Counted from the stretch's first letter, positions 1 to 12,172 are shown. The stretch: 64,000 nucleotides of DNA from Hibiscus mutabilis (GCA_019671005.1 CM033744.1:17166128-17230127); one strand, 5' to 3'. Program-made: numbers and translations. The notes: generated by a model from the letters alone, not told the origin.

Positions 1-981
1 GTTATTTGATACAATTTTTAAATGGCAGTATACCATGAATGTTATAAAGCATATTGAAGTATGAACTGATCCAGTACAAAGATGTTTTACATGATATGTA
101 TATATATATGGAATTTGGTTTACTTGCCATTATTTGTAGGAATTGTTTTACAAGTTTGCCCTTGGTAATAAAATGTCGAGTAGGATAATATTATGGTATA
201 CCATTAAGAGTATTATAAAGTTATTGACACTTCAAGTGTATTATAAAGTAACAGACACTTGAATGTGTATTATAAAGTTATAGGCACTTGATTGTGTCTC
301 ACAAGTATGTCAAGGATAGTACTTTTCAAGTACGCGACTCGAATATTAGACACTTGATATTTACTTTGGGCTATATGATTTCACATAATGATCACAGTAT
401 GCATTCTAGCATAGATATTCCTGCATTACAGAGTCATATGATTTAATGATTATCATGCTTTTGAAAGTATCATGCATTACAAAGTATTTTATTTATGTTC
501 TCATTTTATGCCTCACTAAGTTCATACTTAGCGTATGTTGATTGTGCAAACGTAGGTAAATCAAGCTGAGAGTGAGAGGAGCATTGCATCAATATTGGAA
601 AGCTCAACAGGTAATCACAGTAATGACATCCTAATTAAGATTTGGTTTTTATAGTGGCATGTATACTTACTACACACAATGGAGTTCTGATTGACCTTTA
701 AAGCTGTTTCAAGATAATTGGCATTTTTGGAAAAATTCAAGGTTAAGAATAACCATAAAGGATGAGTTGCATGCTAAAATAATTGATATATTATTTGAAG
801 TTCGAATGAATAATTTAAGTCAATTTTAAATAAAGTTAACCGTTCTCAGGCTAGGGAAATTTTAGGATGGGTGACCATTAAGAAGTTTTCTAAAAATTTA
901 AAAATCCCCCGATTTTGATAAAAAAAAGTCGTAACATTTCCGACTCGTACCCAATGTACGGATACGGGAAGGGGTGTTACA
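1..981 (+). mobile_element. 3' part of a gypsy-type LTR (A)
   Basis: This is the downstream part of a long LTR. The end reads GATACGGGAAGGGGTGTTAC then A, like the LTR end at 61580 (GGGTGTTACA). Around 505-560 it has the CCTCACTAAG...ACTTAGCG motif followed by a CGTAGG sequence, as in the LTRs at 61085 and 63480, so it is a diverged relative of those. No primer binding site follows; the sequence passes straight into a minus-strand LTR, so this is a 3' LTR or a solo LTR inserted into that older LTR. The left end lies outside the window, so a target duplication cannot be checked. Confidence 0.75.
834..886 (+). other. 5S rRNA-like segment within LTR A
   Basis: From AGTTAAC at 834 to GGATGGGTGACC at 865-876, this aligns without gaps to the internal-promoter half of plant 5S rRNA (AGTTAAG...GGATGGGTGACC). 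The 24-base spacing between GTTAA(G/C)C and GATGGGTGACC is the same as in 5S rRNA. Box A and box C equivalents are recognisable, while the intermediate element is degraded. The 5' half of 5S rRNA is absent, so this is not a 5S gene. A second example lies at 15494-15543. Confidence 0.6.
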
Positions 982-3523
982 AATCAAGTAAAACATGAAA
1001 TTCCAAACCATCTCTAGAGTCAAACCATAAAGGCCATTTACAGCTCAAGAGCAGCAAAACAAACTTTCTCAACCAGGGAGTTTAACAAAACATCTCCCAA
1101 AAACAACGGAAACCCCCATTGCCCTTATTACTTATAGTCTAATTCAAAACATACTTTGGTTATCATGTCTTGTACCGATCCCTTGCTTACTGCTGCCTTC
1201 CGATACTTTAATACTCTGCAATGATGGACAAAGAGAGAATAAGCACACTAGGCTTAGTGAGGAGTGCTCAAAACAACACACATCAATGCATTAAAACCAT
1301 TTCCCAACATTTCATCGAAATGTCATTTCAATCATCTTTTAAAACATTATCATGCCTTTAAAACATGCACATAACATCTTTAAAACATGCATATTAAACC
1401 ATATGCAACATGTATCATTAACCAACAGCAAGTCTCATTGCTAGCCTCAATTTAAGCCCTTTTCATGCATAACAACCATATGCAAAGCTTAAAGAGTAAA
1501 CGTGTATAAATCACATTATACAACATAAACCTTTCAATGATACATCAACAATTATATTGGCTCACAAGTGATAATTAACCAAGTTCCATTTACAAAAGAG
1601 TTCATCGGATACAAGGATTCAACAAGTATTCTCCCAACACTTCAAGCCATCTCAACCGAAAATAGCGATACAATCACAATCGCGGTACCTAACAACCGAC
1701 TACACTTTCAACCCACGGGAACACCAACCCCTTACCTCAGTTAGATGCTTAATCCGCTAACGGGAGTATACGGTACTGTAAAACCCCTCTACCATTAGGG
1801 TACTTAGATGGAGTTTTCGGTACACAGATCTAAACCCCTCAACATCCAATGTGACTTATTATATAATGCACTATCAATCCTATGGCCGGCCAACTATATC
1901 CAATAACAATTTTAAAACCACAACCCCTGCCTCTATAATTAATCATTTACCATTTACCTTACTGTCTTCAACAAGCATTAACCAACCAATTTTCCAAAGC
2001 AATAGCCATGCTCAAAAACACAAGTATAAACCATATACTTACAAGGATCACTTACCATATGCATCCTTCAGCATTTCATGCTTAAAAATAGTATTTCACG
2101 TACTTTAAAACATGCTTGAACAGTAGGTATTGTATAAACCAAAACAAGTGCATTAAACCATATCACACTAGCACGACCGAGAGAGAAAAACCACATTTAC
2201 TTCTGAGTTTAAACCAGCATATCAAGCTAAGTTTAAACTCCTATATACCACATTTAAAACATTCCAAAACTGGAATCCACATTCTCACTCACTGATACGC
2301 GAAAGCTCGATTCGCTGACATGAAAACAAGCATCTGAATCCTCCAAAGCTTCACCTATCACTTCCGAATCCATCTCCCCTATTTTAACCATATTACAATA
2401 GAGGATTAATGCATCTCAATGCATTCAAAACACTGCAACATCAATCCTTTATGGATTTCCACAATCCTCTTAAAATTACCCAACCTCAACAACTAAAAAC
2501 ATCATCTATTCCAAACACAACCTAGCCATAATCTAACAATTAAAATCCTTCGATATCATCAATTAACACTTAAAAATAGGTTTAACTCGTCCAAATACTT
2601 CCAGCAATTTAACAGCCATCACAACTCCACAAAAACACAAATCTAACAACCTTAACAACTAGGGATTCAAGAGTTTGGGATTCCATTGTTAAACTCAACT
2701 TATCAACATTATAATACATCCAAAATATGATTAAAATCAACCTCAACACTGGAAAAATAGATCCAATACGGATCTTTCACTTTTTCATCAACTTAACCCA
2801 TTTAAATCAATATAAAAACACAAAATCAGATTATAAACTATAAATCAAGGATCAAACACTCGGGAATATCAATAAAGAACCATTCAATAGAGGAGATCAC
2901 AGACATTACCCCTATTGTGTGATTTCTCCCTCAATTGGCTTGTTTAGAGCTAGGAAAACACAAGATTTCAACGAGGTTTTGTAAATCAAGTTAAATAATC
3001 AATTGTAGATCAAGAATCTAAATAAAAAGGCTCTCTCACCTCTGGTTTTTGATGAAAATTTGAGTGTTTGGTAGAAGAGTAGTGGTGAGAAAAGTAGAGA
3101 GAAAAGTTATGTCAATTTTCATTAAAACCATATAACTAACTTTAATATCAAAAATCTTTTTTTATTATCCTTTAAAACACATGTTAAAATGATTTAATTG
3201 AAGGGAGAAATCATCAGCCAAAACATGGTAATATAGCTCCTTAAGGATTCTAAGAATTTGATCCTTTTCATTTTAGTCACCTTTAAAAACAGTTTTCAAA
3301 AATCACATTTTGGTCACTAGCCAAAATGTCACACTCCTAATCTTATTTTCCACAATTGATTCCACCAATATTAATCATATATTAAAAGATGATTTTTAAC
3401 CATTTTCCACATTTTTATCTCACCGATAAATATTTACTCCCGAATCTGACTCGAATCCCTAATTCGATCCACCAGACCATCCAATAAACCTCAAAAGTGC
3501 TAGGCCCAAAATGGGGCGTTACA
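982..3523 (-). mobile_element. Truncated gypsy LTR, minus strand
   Basis: Read on the minus strand, the LTR starts at 3523 with TGTAACGCCCC and runs to lower coordinates. It carries the conserved CACTAAGC/GCTTA hairpin near 1240-1262. It stops abruptly at 982, where LTR A begins, and lacks about the last 0.9 kb expected from the related LTR at 5236-8582. Its start is clearly diverged from the start of that LTR, so the two are unlikely to be the two ends of one insertion. It may be a separate LTR that inserted into the protease region of element B. Confidence 0.7.
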
Positions 3524-3524
3524 A

Positions 3525-3795
3525 CGACAACTCCATCAAATCAGCCACAAACACATGACCTTGAACCATGAAAGGACATGTCCTATACAACCTCCTAGCA
3601 ACTATTGTCTCACCAAAAGAACTAGTTACTCGTATACCAGCATCTAACACCTCTACAGGTATGTCAAGCAAACATGCATGTTCGCGCAAGATATATGAAT
3701 GTGTAGAACCAGGATATATCAAAGAAAATAACGGTAAGGACAGCAAAGTAAATGTGCCTACAATCACATCGGTATCATTTCTTCCCACACGTGTA
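3525..3795 (-). pseudogene. Gypsy protease fragment (element B)
   Basis: Minus-strand reading gives the retropepsin domain of a chromovirus polyprotein: NDTDVIVGTFTL, then LIYPGSTHSYI, then the flap-side stretch VTSSFGETIVARRLYR and DLMELS. Retropepsins of this family have LIDSGSTHSYI-like active sites, and here the catalytic Asp is Tyr, so the enzyme would be inactive. The domain runs directly into an LTR start at 3523, with reverse transcriptase, RNase H and integrase all absent. Either the downstream pol was deleted or an LTR inserted here. Confidence 0.8.
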
Positions 3796-3879
3796 CGAAA
3801 ACCCTTGCCGGTCCACCACCATTAAGTTGAACTGCTACGGTATGAGCAACTACCCTCTAACCATCCTCCCTACGCTAAA

Positions 3880-5000
3880 AATGTCCTCAACCAACCTTTC
3901 TAGGATACAACAGCAGGTCCAGTAGCTTGTCCTTCCCTAGCCAATTGCAAGCAATCATGCCTCATGTGATCTCGTGATCCACAGCTCCAACATGTACCAA
4001 AGGTACCCCAACACTCTCCCGAATGTTGTCTACCACATTTTCTACACTTAGATGCTCGAACAAAGATACTCTAACCATGATGTCCACGCCCAACGTTACT
4101 TTCTTTGCATCTTTGATCCAGATGATACCTCATATCTCTATGCTTCTTGTATCGATCTCTGCCACCATCTGACTAAGCGTTCCTTTTCCCAGCAGCATAA
4201 CTTCCCAATCAAGAAGACAACCCCAAATTTTGCTCTATGTCTTTAGCTCGGGAAACTAAGACATCAAACTCTGTATAATATGTAGCAACATATAAGTTTT
4301 CATCTCCTTAACCAACCTATAACAGAAATGATTGCATCAATGACGCTCATCAGGAACTAGCTTAGGTGCGTACTGGCTCAACCGAACAAATTAGGTCTCA
4401 TACTCAGACACATACATGTTCCCCTACTCCAATGCCATGAACTCCATTTTTTTCCTAATATTGGGAACCCAGATACTTCTTTCAGAAGGCAGCACAAAAG
4501 AACTCCCATATCACATAAGTAGGTGTCATACCCGCGATAGAAGTCGTCCACCACATATAAGCATCACCTTGAAGCAAGAAAACTATGCAGCCCAACTTGC
4601 GAACATCCGTACACTTAATATACCCAAGAATCCTCTCCGTGCTAGCAAACCACTCCTCAGCTACCTCTGGAGCTAAACCTCTAAACTCAATATCTCCCAA
4701 GTTACGCAAACGCTCTAACAGAAGCCCTATATTAATAGCTGGTGTAGGTACTTGCACTCTAGCTATGGTTACCTAAAATGCTCCCATCATCGCCTAGATC
4801 AATGGTGTCCTATCCCCATAAATAGGTCCTTGCAATGCCTGAGGCACACCACCCTCAACTCTAGCACCAACATGAGGAATTGGTGGAGAAAGAGGCAAAT
4901 CATCATTTTGTTCTTCCACAACACTCCCCATATAAGCTCTCGTCTCTCGTCTCAGTCCTATTTCACAAAAATATGAGTTTAAAACATGATACTGCAATAA
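3880..5000 (-). pseudogene. Gypsy gag remnant with two zinc knuckles (element B)
   Basis: On the minus strand, the capsid-like part lies at 4757-4482 with IEFRGLAPEVAEEWFASTER and GDAYMWW, the signature of plant gypsy gag (retrotrans_gag). At about 4050-3940 there are two knuckles, CRKCGRQHSGEC and CWSCGSRDHMRHDC, the usual pair in Tekay/Del gag. An N-terminal stretch (4997-4794) has VEGGVPQALQGPIYGD. The frames do not join, so the gene is a pseudogene. It lies upstream of the protease fragment and downstream of a primer binding site at 5217-5230. Confidence 0.8.
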
Positions 5001-5216
5001 AACAAAATAATTAGACCAGCTTGCAGCATGAATCCAAGTTGCTCAGGTTTAAAAACAAAATTCATTTTACACTAGTAGTGTCCCCAACCTTGTACCCTCA
5101 ACATATCACATTTCAATCATAATCATACAAAATCAAACACCGTGAATGCCAAACAGCAGAATCATACACCAACAATACATCAAACAACCATAAACTACCT
5201 CCCAACAATCATAACT
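5001..5216 (-). other. Untranslated leader of element B
   Basis: AT-rich sequence between the primer binding site and the recognisable gag. I see no open frame or family motif. Position and length fit the usual leader between primer binding site and gag. Confidence 0.5.
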
Positions 5217-5230
5217 TGGCTCTGATACCA
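5217..5230 (-). promoter_or_regulatory. Primer binding site (initiator tRNA-Met type), element B
   Basis: On the minus strand this is TGGTATCAGAGCCA, complementary to the 3' end of plant initiator tRNA-Met. It sits 5 bases downstream of the LTR end at 5236, where first-strand synthesis would be primed. It fixes the orientation of element B as minus and identifies 5236-8582 as its 5' LTR. Confidence 0.92.
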
Positions 5231-5235
5231 ACAAA

Positions 5236-8200
5236 TGTAACCCCCTTGACCCATCCTAGACTCTAGACCGAACCGACTATGCTAATTGGGTTTACCGAGA
5301 CAAACCTAGAAGAATTACTTAGAAAAAGGTCCATTTTTTCATTTTATCTTATCTAACGTGATCATTAAGTCCTAACGTGATCATGCTGGCAACGGTGAAA
5401 TTTCCAACTCAACCAGCGTCGAATTGACATCCAATTACACAAGATTGCATTTTAGGGACCAAATTGCAATTACAAATAATTATAGGGACTTTTTAAAATT
5501 AATGTTACCAATCCTTAATTAGTCACATTTCATACAATCAGACTAAATTTCAAATTAGAATAAACATCCAAACTCATATAATTGCATGATCAAGAAACAT
5601 GGACTAAATTGCAAAGATTCAAAATTCAGAAGGCATTTTAACGAAAATAAATGACTGCGTATCTATGCACTAACACCCTGTATCAATACGGATATAAACT
5701 GCAAATGTGTACCGATATGGTCATCAAGCGTATCCGTATGGGTGTTTAATATTCGAAATAAGGGATTCCAATAGCCAATAGGCGTACCAGTACGGTTGCC
5801 CGTGTACCGACACCAAGCTAATGTTTTAGCTATGCGTACCGATACAGTTACTAAGCGTATCGGTACGCCTAGGCATTTTTTCTCAGATTGAGCTGAGATA
5901 GGTCCTCGCGTACCGATCCCTGGGGACTCGTACCAGTACGGATAGACATGTATTGACCTCTTGGTCGAACATATGACACTTTGGCTTAATCTAACATACT
6001 TTAAACACTACCTAATCATTATATAACACCTCAGACATTAATTCCACAATCATATAAGCATGTTAGAGGATCATACACATCATGGCATAACCAAACCAAA
6101 TCTCGATAGTTGTGATCTCTACCTAAGCATGCATAATCAATCCTAACCCCTCAAAGAAAAATGTAAAGCACCGTACAAGTCCAAAACATCAAATACAACT
6201 TGTGCAAACCAGGGAGTAATCAAAATAACCCTTCCAAATACAACTTGGTCACATTGCCTCTTATTACTACTAAGTATTTGTAAAACCATACTTGAAAATA
6301 CTTTGCCCCTTGGATCTCCTCTTGCTTACTTGTTGTCCATAAGTGCTTACTTTTCTGCATTGTTGTGAAAGGAAAGCGTAAACTATAAGCTTAGTGACAG
6401 AATCTCAAAAACACTCATCAATGCATTTAAAACCATTTTATTTCAAATCAAGTGTATAATTCTCATGCCAAAAACATCTCATGCTTCTATAATCTCTTCA
6501 AAAATGCACATTTAAACCACTTGCAACACATGTATCATGGATTTCTATAATAAACCTCAATTTAAGCTTCTTATGCCAAAATCTCTAAATAGAAATCTTA
6601 AAGAGCAACTCATGTATAAACCACATTATACAAAACAAAATCCATTCCTCATGAATCATTATATCATATATTGGCATTCAAGTGACTAAAAACCAAGTTC
6701 TATTCTATTTTACAAAAAAGATCGGTTAAATAGATTTCCCAAGCGGTTCCTTCGACCACTTCACATATGTCATCGAACCAGAGTAGGCCTCAATGGTTAT
6801 AATGTATAAATTCTCTAGTGGGAGAAAATGACAAAATTAACCCCTCGATTGCTACGATTCTCATGGTGGAGAAAACGACACAATTAAATCCTCGACACAC
6901 ATGAGGCGACTTATTATAGTGCACTTTAAACCTCATGGCTAGCCAACTGTATCCGATAACATTTTATCTTAGCCACTTGCTAATATACTCAATAAAACCT
7001 CATTACCTCACTGTGTTACATATGCATCAAATCAAATCCATTTGCAATACATTAAATCATGTATTCCAGTATTCTCAAAATTCTTTCATAAATCATTTTC
7101 CATAGTCAAATATCATCATTTGCAATATCTTTCATTTCTAAAACATGCATATATCAGTAGGTAATCAAAATAATAAACATGTGTATGATATTGTATTTGC
7201 AAAATTGAAAACGATAGAGAGATCAACAAACACTTACTTTCGAGCTTAGATAAGTGTTTCAAACTTATTATAAACTCCCAACAACCATCTTCAAACCTTT
7301 TAAAAGCATTAAAACATGTTTCCACTCACCAACAACCCAAAGCTCTCTTATCGTTGCGAGAATCAAGCTTTCGAAGCTTCTGCAACCTCTCATAATGCTA
7401 AAGAATCAAACTCCCCTTCTTTATCTAATCAAAAATAGAGGATTAATGCACTTCCATGCATCTCTAATTTCCAGTAACCATCAAACACAACTTCGTCTCA
7501 CTAAAAACCAGAAACGCTTATCTAAAACAACCAAAATTATCACCAAACTTCATCTAAACAAAGCCCAGACAAAACCTATTGATTTTAACATCATAAAGAC
7601 ATCAATTAACATCCAAAAACAACTTTATAACGTCCTTATACCTCCAGCAAACTTACAACACCAAGATCACTCCAAAATCTAACTATTTACAACCTAGAAA
7701 ATTTGCAATTCACATAGTTTTGGGATTCCTTTAACTAATCTATTCTTACAACATTAAAACACATCTTATAAGAGATCTAAATCAATTAGATTCAATACAA
7801 AATAGATCCATAACAATATTCATCAAATTCTCTCATCAAAATTCAATTTAATTACCATATTCATAATTTAATCATAATTTCATAACAAAATTAATTGTAA
7901 AGGATCAAGAACTTGGGAATTTTCAATAAAGAACCTTTAATTAGAGGATAGAAATGAAAATCATCTCTAATTACTGATTTCTCCCTTAATTGGAAAAGAT
8001 TGGATGAAAACTTCAAGAAATCAAGTATAATTTGATGTAGAAATCAAAGGAATCAAAAGGAAATTAAAAGAGATTGATTCCTATGAATTTTGTAATGAAA
8101 TTGATAGTTTGGCTGCAGAGAAAGTTGAGAGCAAAAGTAGTTACGTAAGAAAATGAAATTGGTTAATTAAAATCCTTTTAATCAATTTTATTTTATTTTA

Positions 8201-8582
8201 ATATTAAAACCATTTAAAAAACTTTTTAAAAATAGCCTAAATTAAGGGGAAAATCTGATGAAAAAGTTTGGTTAATTAGCTCCTTAAATATTCTAAGTTT
8301 TGACCCTTTTACAATTTATTCACCAAAAATAGTTTGGAAAACTTTACATTTTAGTCACCAGACCAAAATGTCCCAAAATCCAATTTAATTCCTTCATATT
8401 GAATTTACCAAAACCCTTAGAATATTAATTAATTATTTTTTAGAATTTTTCCATATTTTATTTTAGCCAATATCAATTTATTAAGATTTAATTCCCGAAA
8501 CTAGCTCAAATTGCCTAATCTGATTCTCCTTAACCTTTTAATCAATCTATCTAACATCTAGGACCAAATTCAGGGTATTACA
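5236..8582 (-). mobile_element. 5' LTR of element B (3.35 kb)
   Basis: The minus-strand start is TGTAATACCCTG at 8582 and the end is GGGTCAAGGGGGTTACA at 5236. It is followed by a primer binding site. It contains the conserved AAGCTTAGTGAC hairpin at about 6383-6397 and a block of paired GTACCGATAC-like motifs at about 5663-5930. The related minus LTR at 45024-46357 shares much of its distal half. The long open stretch on the plus strand at 7254-7682 is antisense to this LTR and has no family signature. Confidence 0.88.
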
Positions 8583-9253
8583 ATACCGATACTGGTTCCC
8601 CTTGGATCGGTACACAGGGTCTGATACGGCTTAATTTGGGGAAAATAAGAAAGGGGTATCGATACGAGTAGCCACTGTATCATTATGCCATTGAGAATGT
8701 TTATATTGGGATCAATACATGGGGTACCATATCGATATGGGTTTTAGCTACTGGATTTCTCAGTTTTGATATGTAGCAATGGTTATCGATACTCGACCAA
8801 ACGTTCCAAAATGGGAAAGCTACGTGTTCTCGTACTGATACTGTTTAAGCCTGTATCGATATAGGTTTAGTTAATTATGGTATTTTCATGTTGTGTTTTG
8901 GATTTTTTGCAAATTGGTCACTGTTGTTGCAATGCTGAATTAATGATGCTTTTGTCATCTAATTTTGATGCAAATTCACACAGAGGCATGTAATGAAACT
9001 AATTAAGGGAAGGTAACTTAAATTTGTAATTTAGTCCTTTAATTAATAGAATTTACATTTTGGTCCCTAAAGTGTTAAGTCTTGCAAATTGAGTGCTTGA
9101 TTTGTCTTCTTCTGTTGTACATCATACCTTAGGGTTAATTAAGCATCTAGGCAAGATAAAAGAAAAAAGGGGGTCAGTTTAGGTTTGTTTCGGCAAACCT
9201 AATGTGATGTCCTTAATTTGGTCTTGGAAGCTACGCCAGGTCAAGGGGTTATA
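8583..9253 (+). mobile_element. LTR tail fragment (C)
   Basis: Plus-strand LTR 3' part. It starts in a GTATCGATAC-rich block, passes the TTAGCTACTGGA anchor at about 8747, then has the AAGATAAAAGAAAAAAGG stretch and GCAAACCTAATGTG, and ends GGTCAAGGGGTTATA. These are the terminal landmarks of the LTRs ending at 12167, 36551 and 55092. No primer binding site follows. Confidence 0.8.
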
Positions 9254-9573
9254 GAATAACACATTTCTAAAAGCATCATAATGTAATTAGCTATAACATA
9301 AGCATGCTTGCAAAATATTAAGTGAATCAGACACCATTTACTTATTTAATTAATGCATGAACATATGATGACCAAAATGTAAAGAATCTAAACTTGGTAA
9401 AGCTCATTAACTGATTTAACTACCAATAGTATCGGTACACAAAATAACATATCGGTACAGGCAAATGTCAAAGCTAATATTCAAATCAGTACTCAACAGG
9501 GCATATCGGTACTCAGTTACGCGTACCAAAACCTGATCAAGCGTACTAGTACCCACAAGCAACACTAATCATG
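9254..9573 (-). mobile_element. LTR scrap, minus orientation
   Basis: A short AT-rich piece followed by paired GTATCGGTAC-like motifs (9425-9560). The order is like the distal part of the minus LTR at 5236-5930 but not closely similar to it. It ends where the D LTR starts at 9574. No ends or duplications are visible. Confidence 0.5.
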
Positions 9574-11203
9574 TGACACCCCAAAAATGGTCTAGTAGGA
9601 ATAGGGTTTCAGCGATAAAAAAATTATATTGGAAAAGGGTCCAAATATTGTATTGACTTAAATCGTGTGGTCAAATATATCGTATTCCACTCTCATTGAG
9701 TCAATTTATAGACTTTGGACCTAATTGAACTCCTTAAAAACAATCTAGTGACTAAATTGTAAAATTAGAAATTTGGGGGCAAAAGGGTGACCTTGGAAAG
9801 TTGAGGGACTACCTTCATAAATTTTCCATTTGAGGGGTGACTCACCTCCTAGCTTGCCACCCTTTTCATGTGGGATTGCTAAGAGATGATATGAAATGTT
9901 GGCTTTGTCATTGTGAAAAGATGATGGCTTGGGGTGGCTAAATTAATTTGGATAAGAAAAGAAAAAAATAAAATAGTATAGTATAGCTTACCCTCCTTGA
10001 AGGGAAACCTTATCGGTTTACCTTTCCAAAAATAAGGAATGTTTTAAGATAGCATAAGTGTGTCGAGCCTCCCTGTTCACTTCATCTCATATTTCTCTCA
10101 AATACCGAGCAAGCACCTCTATTGTCATCTTCTACATCAAGCTCAAGCAAGCACCTCCCATGGTTGCTTAAGCTTTTCTTGATTTCTCTACGCCATTAGA
10201 CATCCCTTGATTTGCACAAGTATTGGAGGAAGAAGGGTCATCATCTCCTCCAAAAGCTAGGGACAAGGGAATCGTTATCTGAGAGCCTTAAGAGCTTTGG
10301 AAGTTAAAGTTAGGGTAGTCAAAGTCTTGGGAGTAGGATAGGTGCTTTTCCCGAACCTTTAAATATTGATTATTGCATTGATAATGTTGTGTATTAAGGA
10401 TATTGCATAAAAACATTGTTGATGGATATAATGGTAAGTATTGGCATGTACTTCATCGATTTTTTGTCCGTGGCATCATTGTTATTGTCACCAGAATCAT
10501 TGATATGTAGAATCATTTGTTATTGAGCATTGAATATTGCTAATGAAATATTGAAATTGAAATGTTTCCATTGAATATTGTATTGAACCATTGTTATTGC
10601 TCATTGGCTTTAAGACACGACCATTGAATTATTGCTATTGATCCATTGCTATGGAAATAATACTATCGACTCATTATACCGAATCATTGCTATTAAAATT
10701 ATTATTACCAGGCTATTGTTATTGAACATTGTATTCGAGTAGGATTTGATACAATTGGCATGCCATATAATTCATGAGCTCATTGGTACGAGTGGACTGC
10801 GATCCTTAGGCTACGACCTTTATTGTGGTGCGGCGGAGGGACTAGACCACTATCGATTTTGGTGCAACGTAGGAATTTGAGTATCCATACTCCTTACATC
10901 AATCCAAGGAAACCAATTGATATGCAATATAAATTGTCATTGATCATTGTTGTTGCATCAATTATTGTTGTTGCATTAACTATTGAGATCGTGTAACATT
11001 GTCATTGAAGTACATGTCTATATTATTGTTGCCATTGAGATCACTGCCATAAAATTCAACGCTGCAAGTATGTACATGTAAGGTTAATAAATTTCATCTG
11101 GACAAGATAAAAAGAAAAAAATAGACTGACTTTTCGTAACCTTTCTTCAGTTTGCTTCGGCAAACCTAATATAGCTCACTCGATTCTGTCGGGCGTCTAA
11201 GCC
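9574..11203 (+). mobile_element. 5' LTR of element D
   Basis: It starts TGACACCCCAAAAATGG and is nearly identical over the first 440 bases to the LTR start at 44581, which follows an integrase/chromodomain remnant and a purine tract. The two are therefore probably the paired LTRs of one element D. The tail has the usual AAGATAAAAAGAAAAAAATAG and GCAAACCTAATATAGCTCAC landmarks. The final bases of the LTR and the primer binding site are missing by a small deletion at the GCC at 11201-11203. The length of 1.63 kb is shorter than the other LTRs here. Confidence 0.8.
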
Positions 11204-11461
11204 AGGTTACGAAAGGTTGGGATGTTGTTGTTTGATTGAATATCATTGGTTGTTGAACATGGTGCTTGTGTACGTGTACGATGTTTGATTTAAATCATGT
11301 TGGGGTATGAATTGGGAACATATTGCCTATTACCGAGGTTTTAAAATGTTTTATAAGATGGTCTTGGATCCTTTGCCTTATGTTAGCCTAACTTTAATGT
11401 GTTTTGATGCTTTTGTTAGCATAGCTCGACGTTAGACACGTTAAATGGCTGGTAATGCCGG
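11204..11461 (+). pseudogene. Leader and start of gag, element D
   Basis: AGGTTACGAAAGGTTGGGAT and the following about 250 bases match the start of element O's internal region at 12186-12460 and of element I at 50081-50340. They cover the leader and the first part of gag, including AACATATTGCCTATTACC. The frame contains stops. It breaks off at GGGCAGAA (11461) and continues directly in the middle of another LTR, which marks a deletion junction. Confidence 0.75.
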
Positions 11462-12167
11462 AAGTGGGCAGAAGGTCCAAACGTATCGAAACAGGTGTCC
11501 CATACTAGGACATTTTAGGCGTAGCATTTCGATACGCGGGAGGGTGTTTTGATATGGGCCTGCCTTTCCAAGCTTAACATTTCGGTACTCGAGCAAGTGT
11601 TTCAATACGGTCATAAGCATTTTTTCCAGGCGTTTCGATACGCGATCAAGCATTTCGATACGGGTCTTAGCTACTGGATTATGAGTTTTTGAAAATATAA
11701 GGGCATATCGAAACACTAGTACGCGTACCAGTACGGTACGAGTGCCGTTAAATCAGTTATTTTGGATTCTTAAAGGTTTTTGGTTCTTTCATTTTGGTCT
11801 TTGAGTCTTGGGAATACAATTGTATGAGTTGGGATTATTAAATTGACCTGGAATTTATCATGTTGGCATGTAAATGGACTAATTGAGGATTGGTAACCTT
11901 AAATTCAATTTTGTTCTTGTTATTTAAAGTATTTATGTTTTAGTCCTCAATTTTGAATATGATGCAATTGATTGTCTTTTGTGACTTGTTTCATTCGAGA
12001 ACTTACTCGCTGCGAGTATGAACATGTAGGAATAAAATTTGCATTTAGACAAGATAAAAGAAAAAAAAAGGGACTAACTTTTTGTAACCTTTCTCCAATT
12101 TGATTCTACAAACCTAATGTAGCACTATCGGTTCGGTCGGCGTCTAGGCCGGGTCAAGGGGGTTACA
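11462..12167 (+). mobile_element. 5' LTR of element O, 5'-truncated
   Basis: The last 0.7 kb of an LTR ending GGGTCAAGGGGGTTACA. It matches 35880-36551 closely along its whole length (same GTTTCGATAC-type paired motifs, same TAGCTACTGGAT anchor, same unique tail). The two are therefore interpreted as the 5' and 3' LTRs of one element, O. A primer binding site follows at 12173. Confidence 0.85.
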
Positions 12168-12172
12168 TTTGT

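Noticed and set aside
834..886. Functional 5S rRNA gene
   Set aside because: Only the 3' internal-promoter half is present; the 5' half and the full stem structure are missing.
982..3523. 3' LTR of element B, pairing with 5236-8582
   Set aside because: The first 90 bases of the two LTRs differ too much for paired ends of one insertion, and no polypurine tract precedes the start at 3523.
7254..7682. 142-residue open frame on the plus strand
   Set aside because: It lies antisense within the 5' LTR of element B, has no family motif, and the composition (Lys, Leu, Thr rich) follows the base composition.
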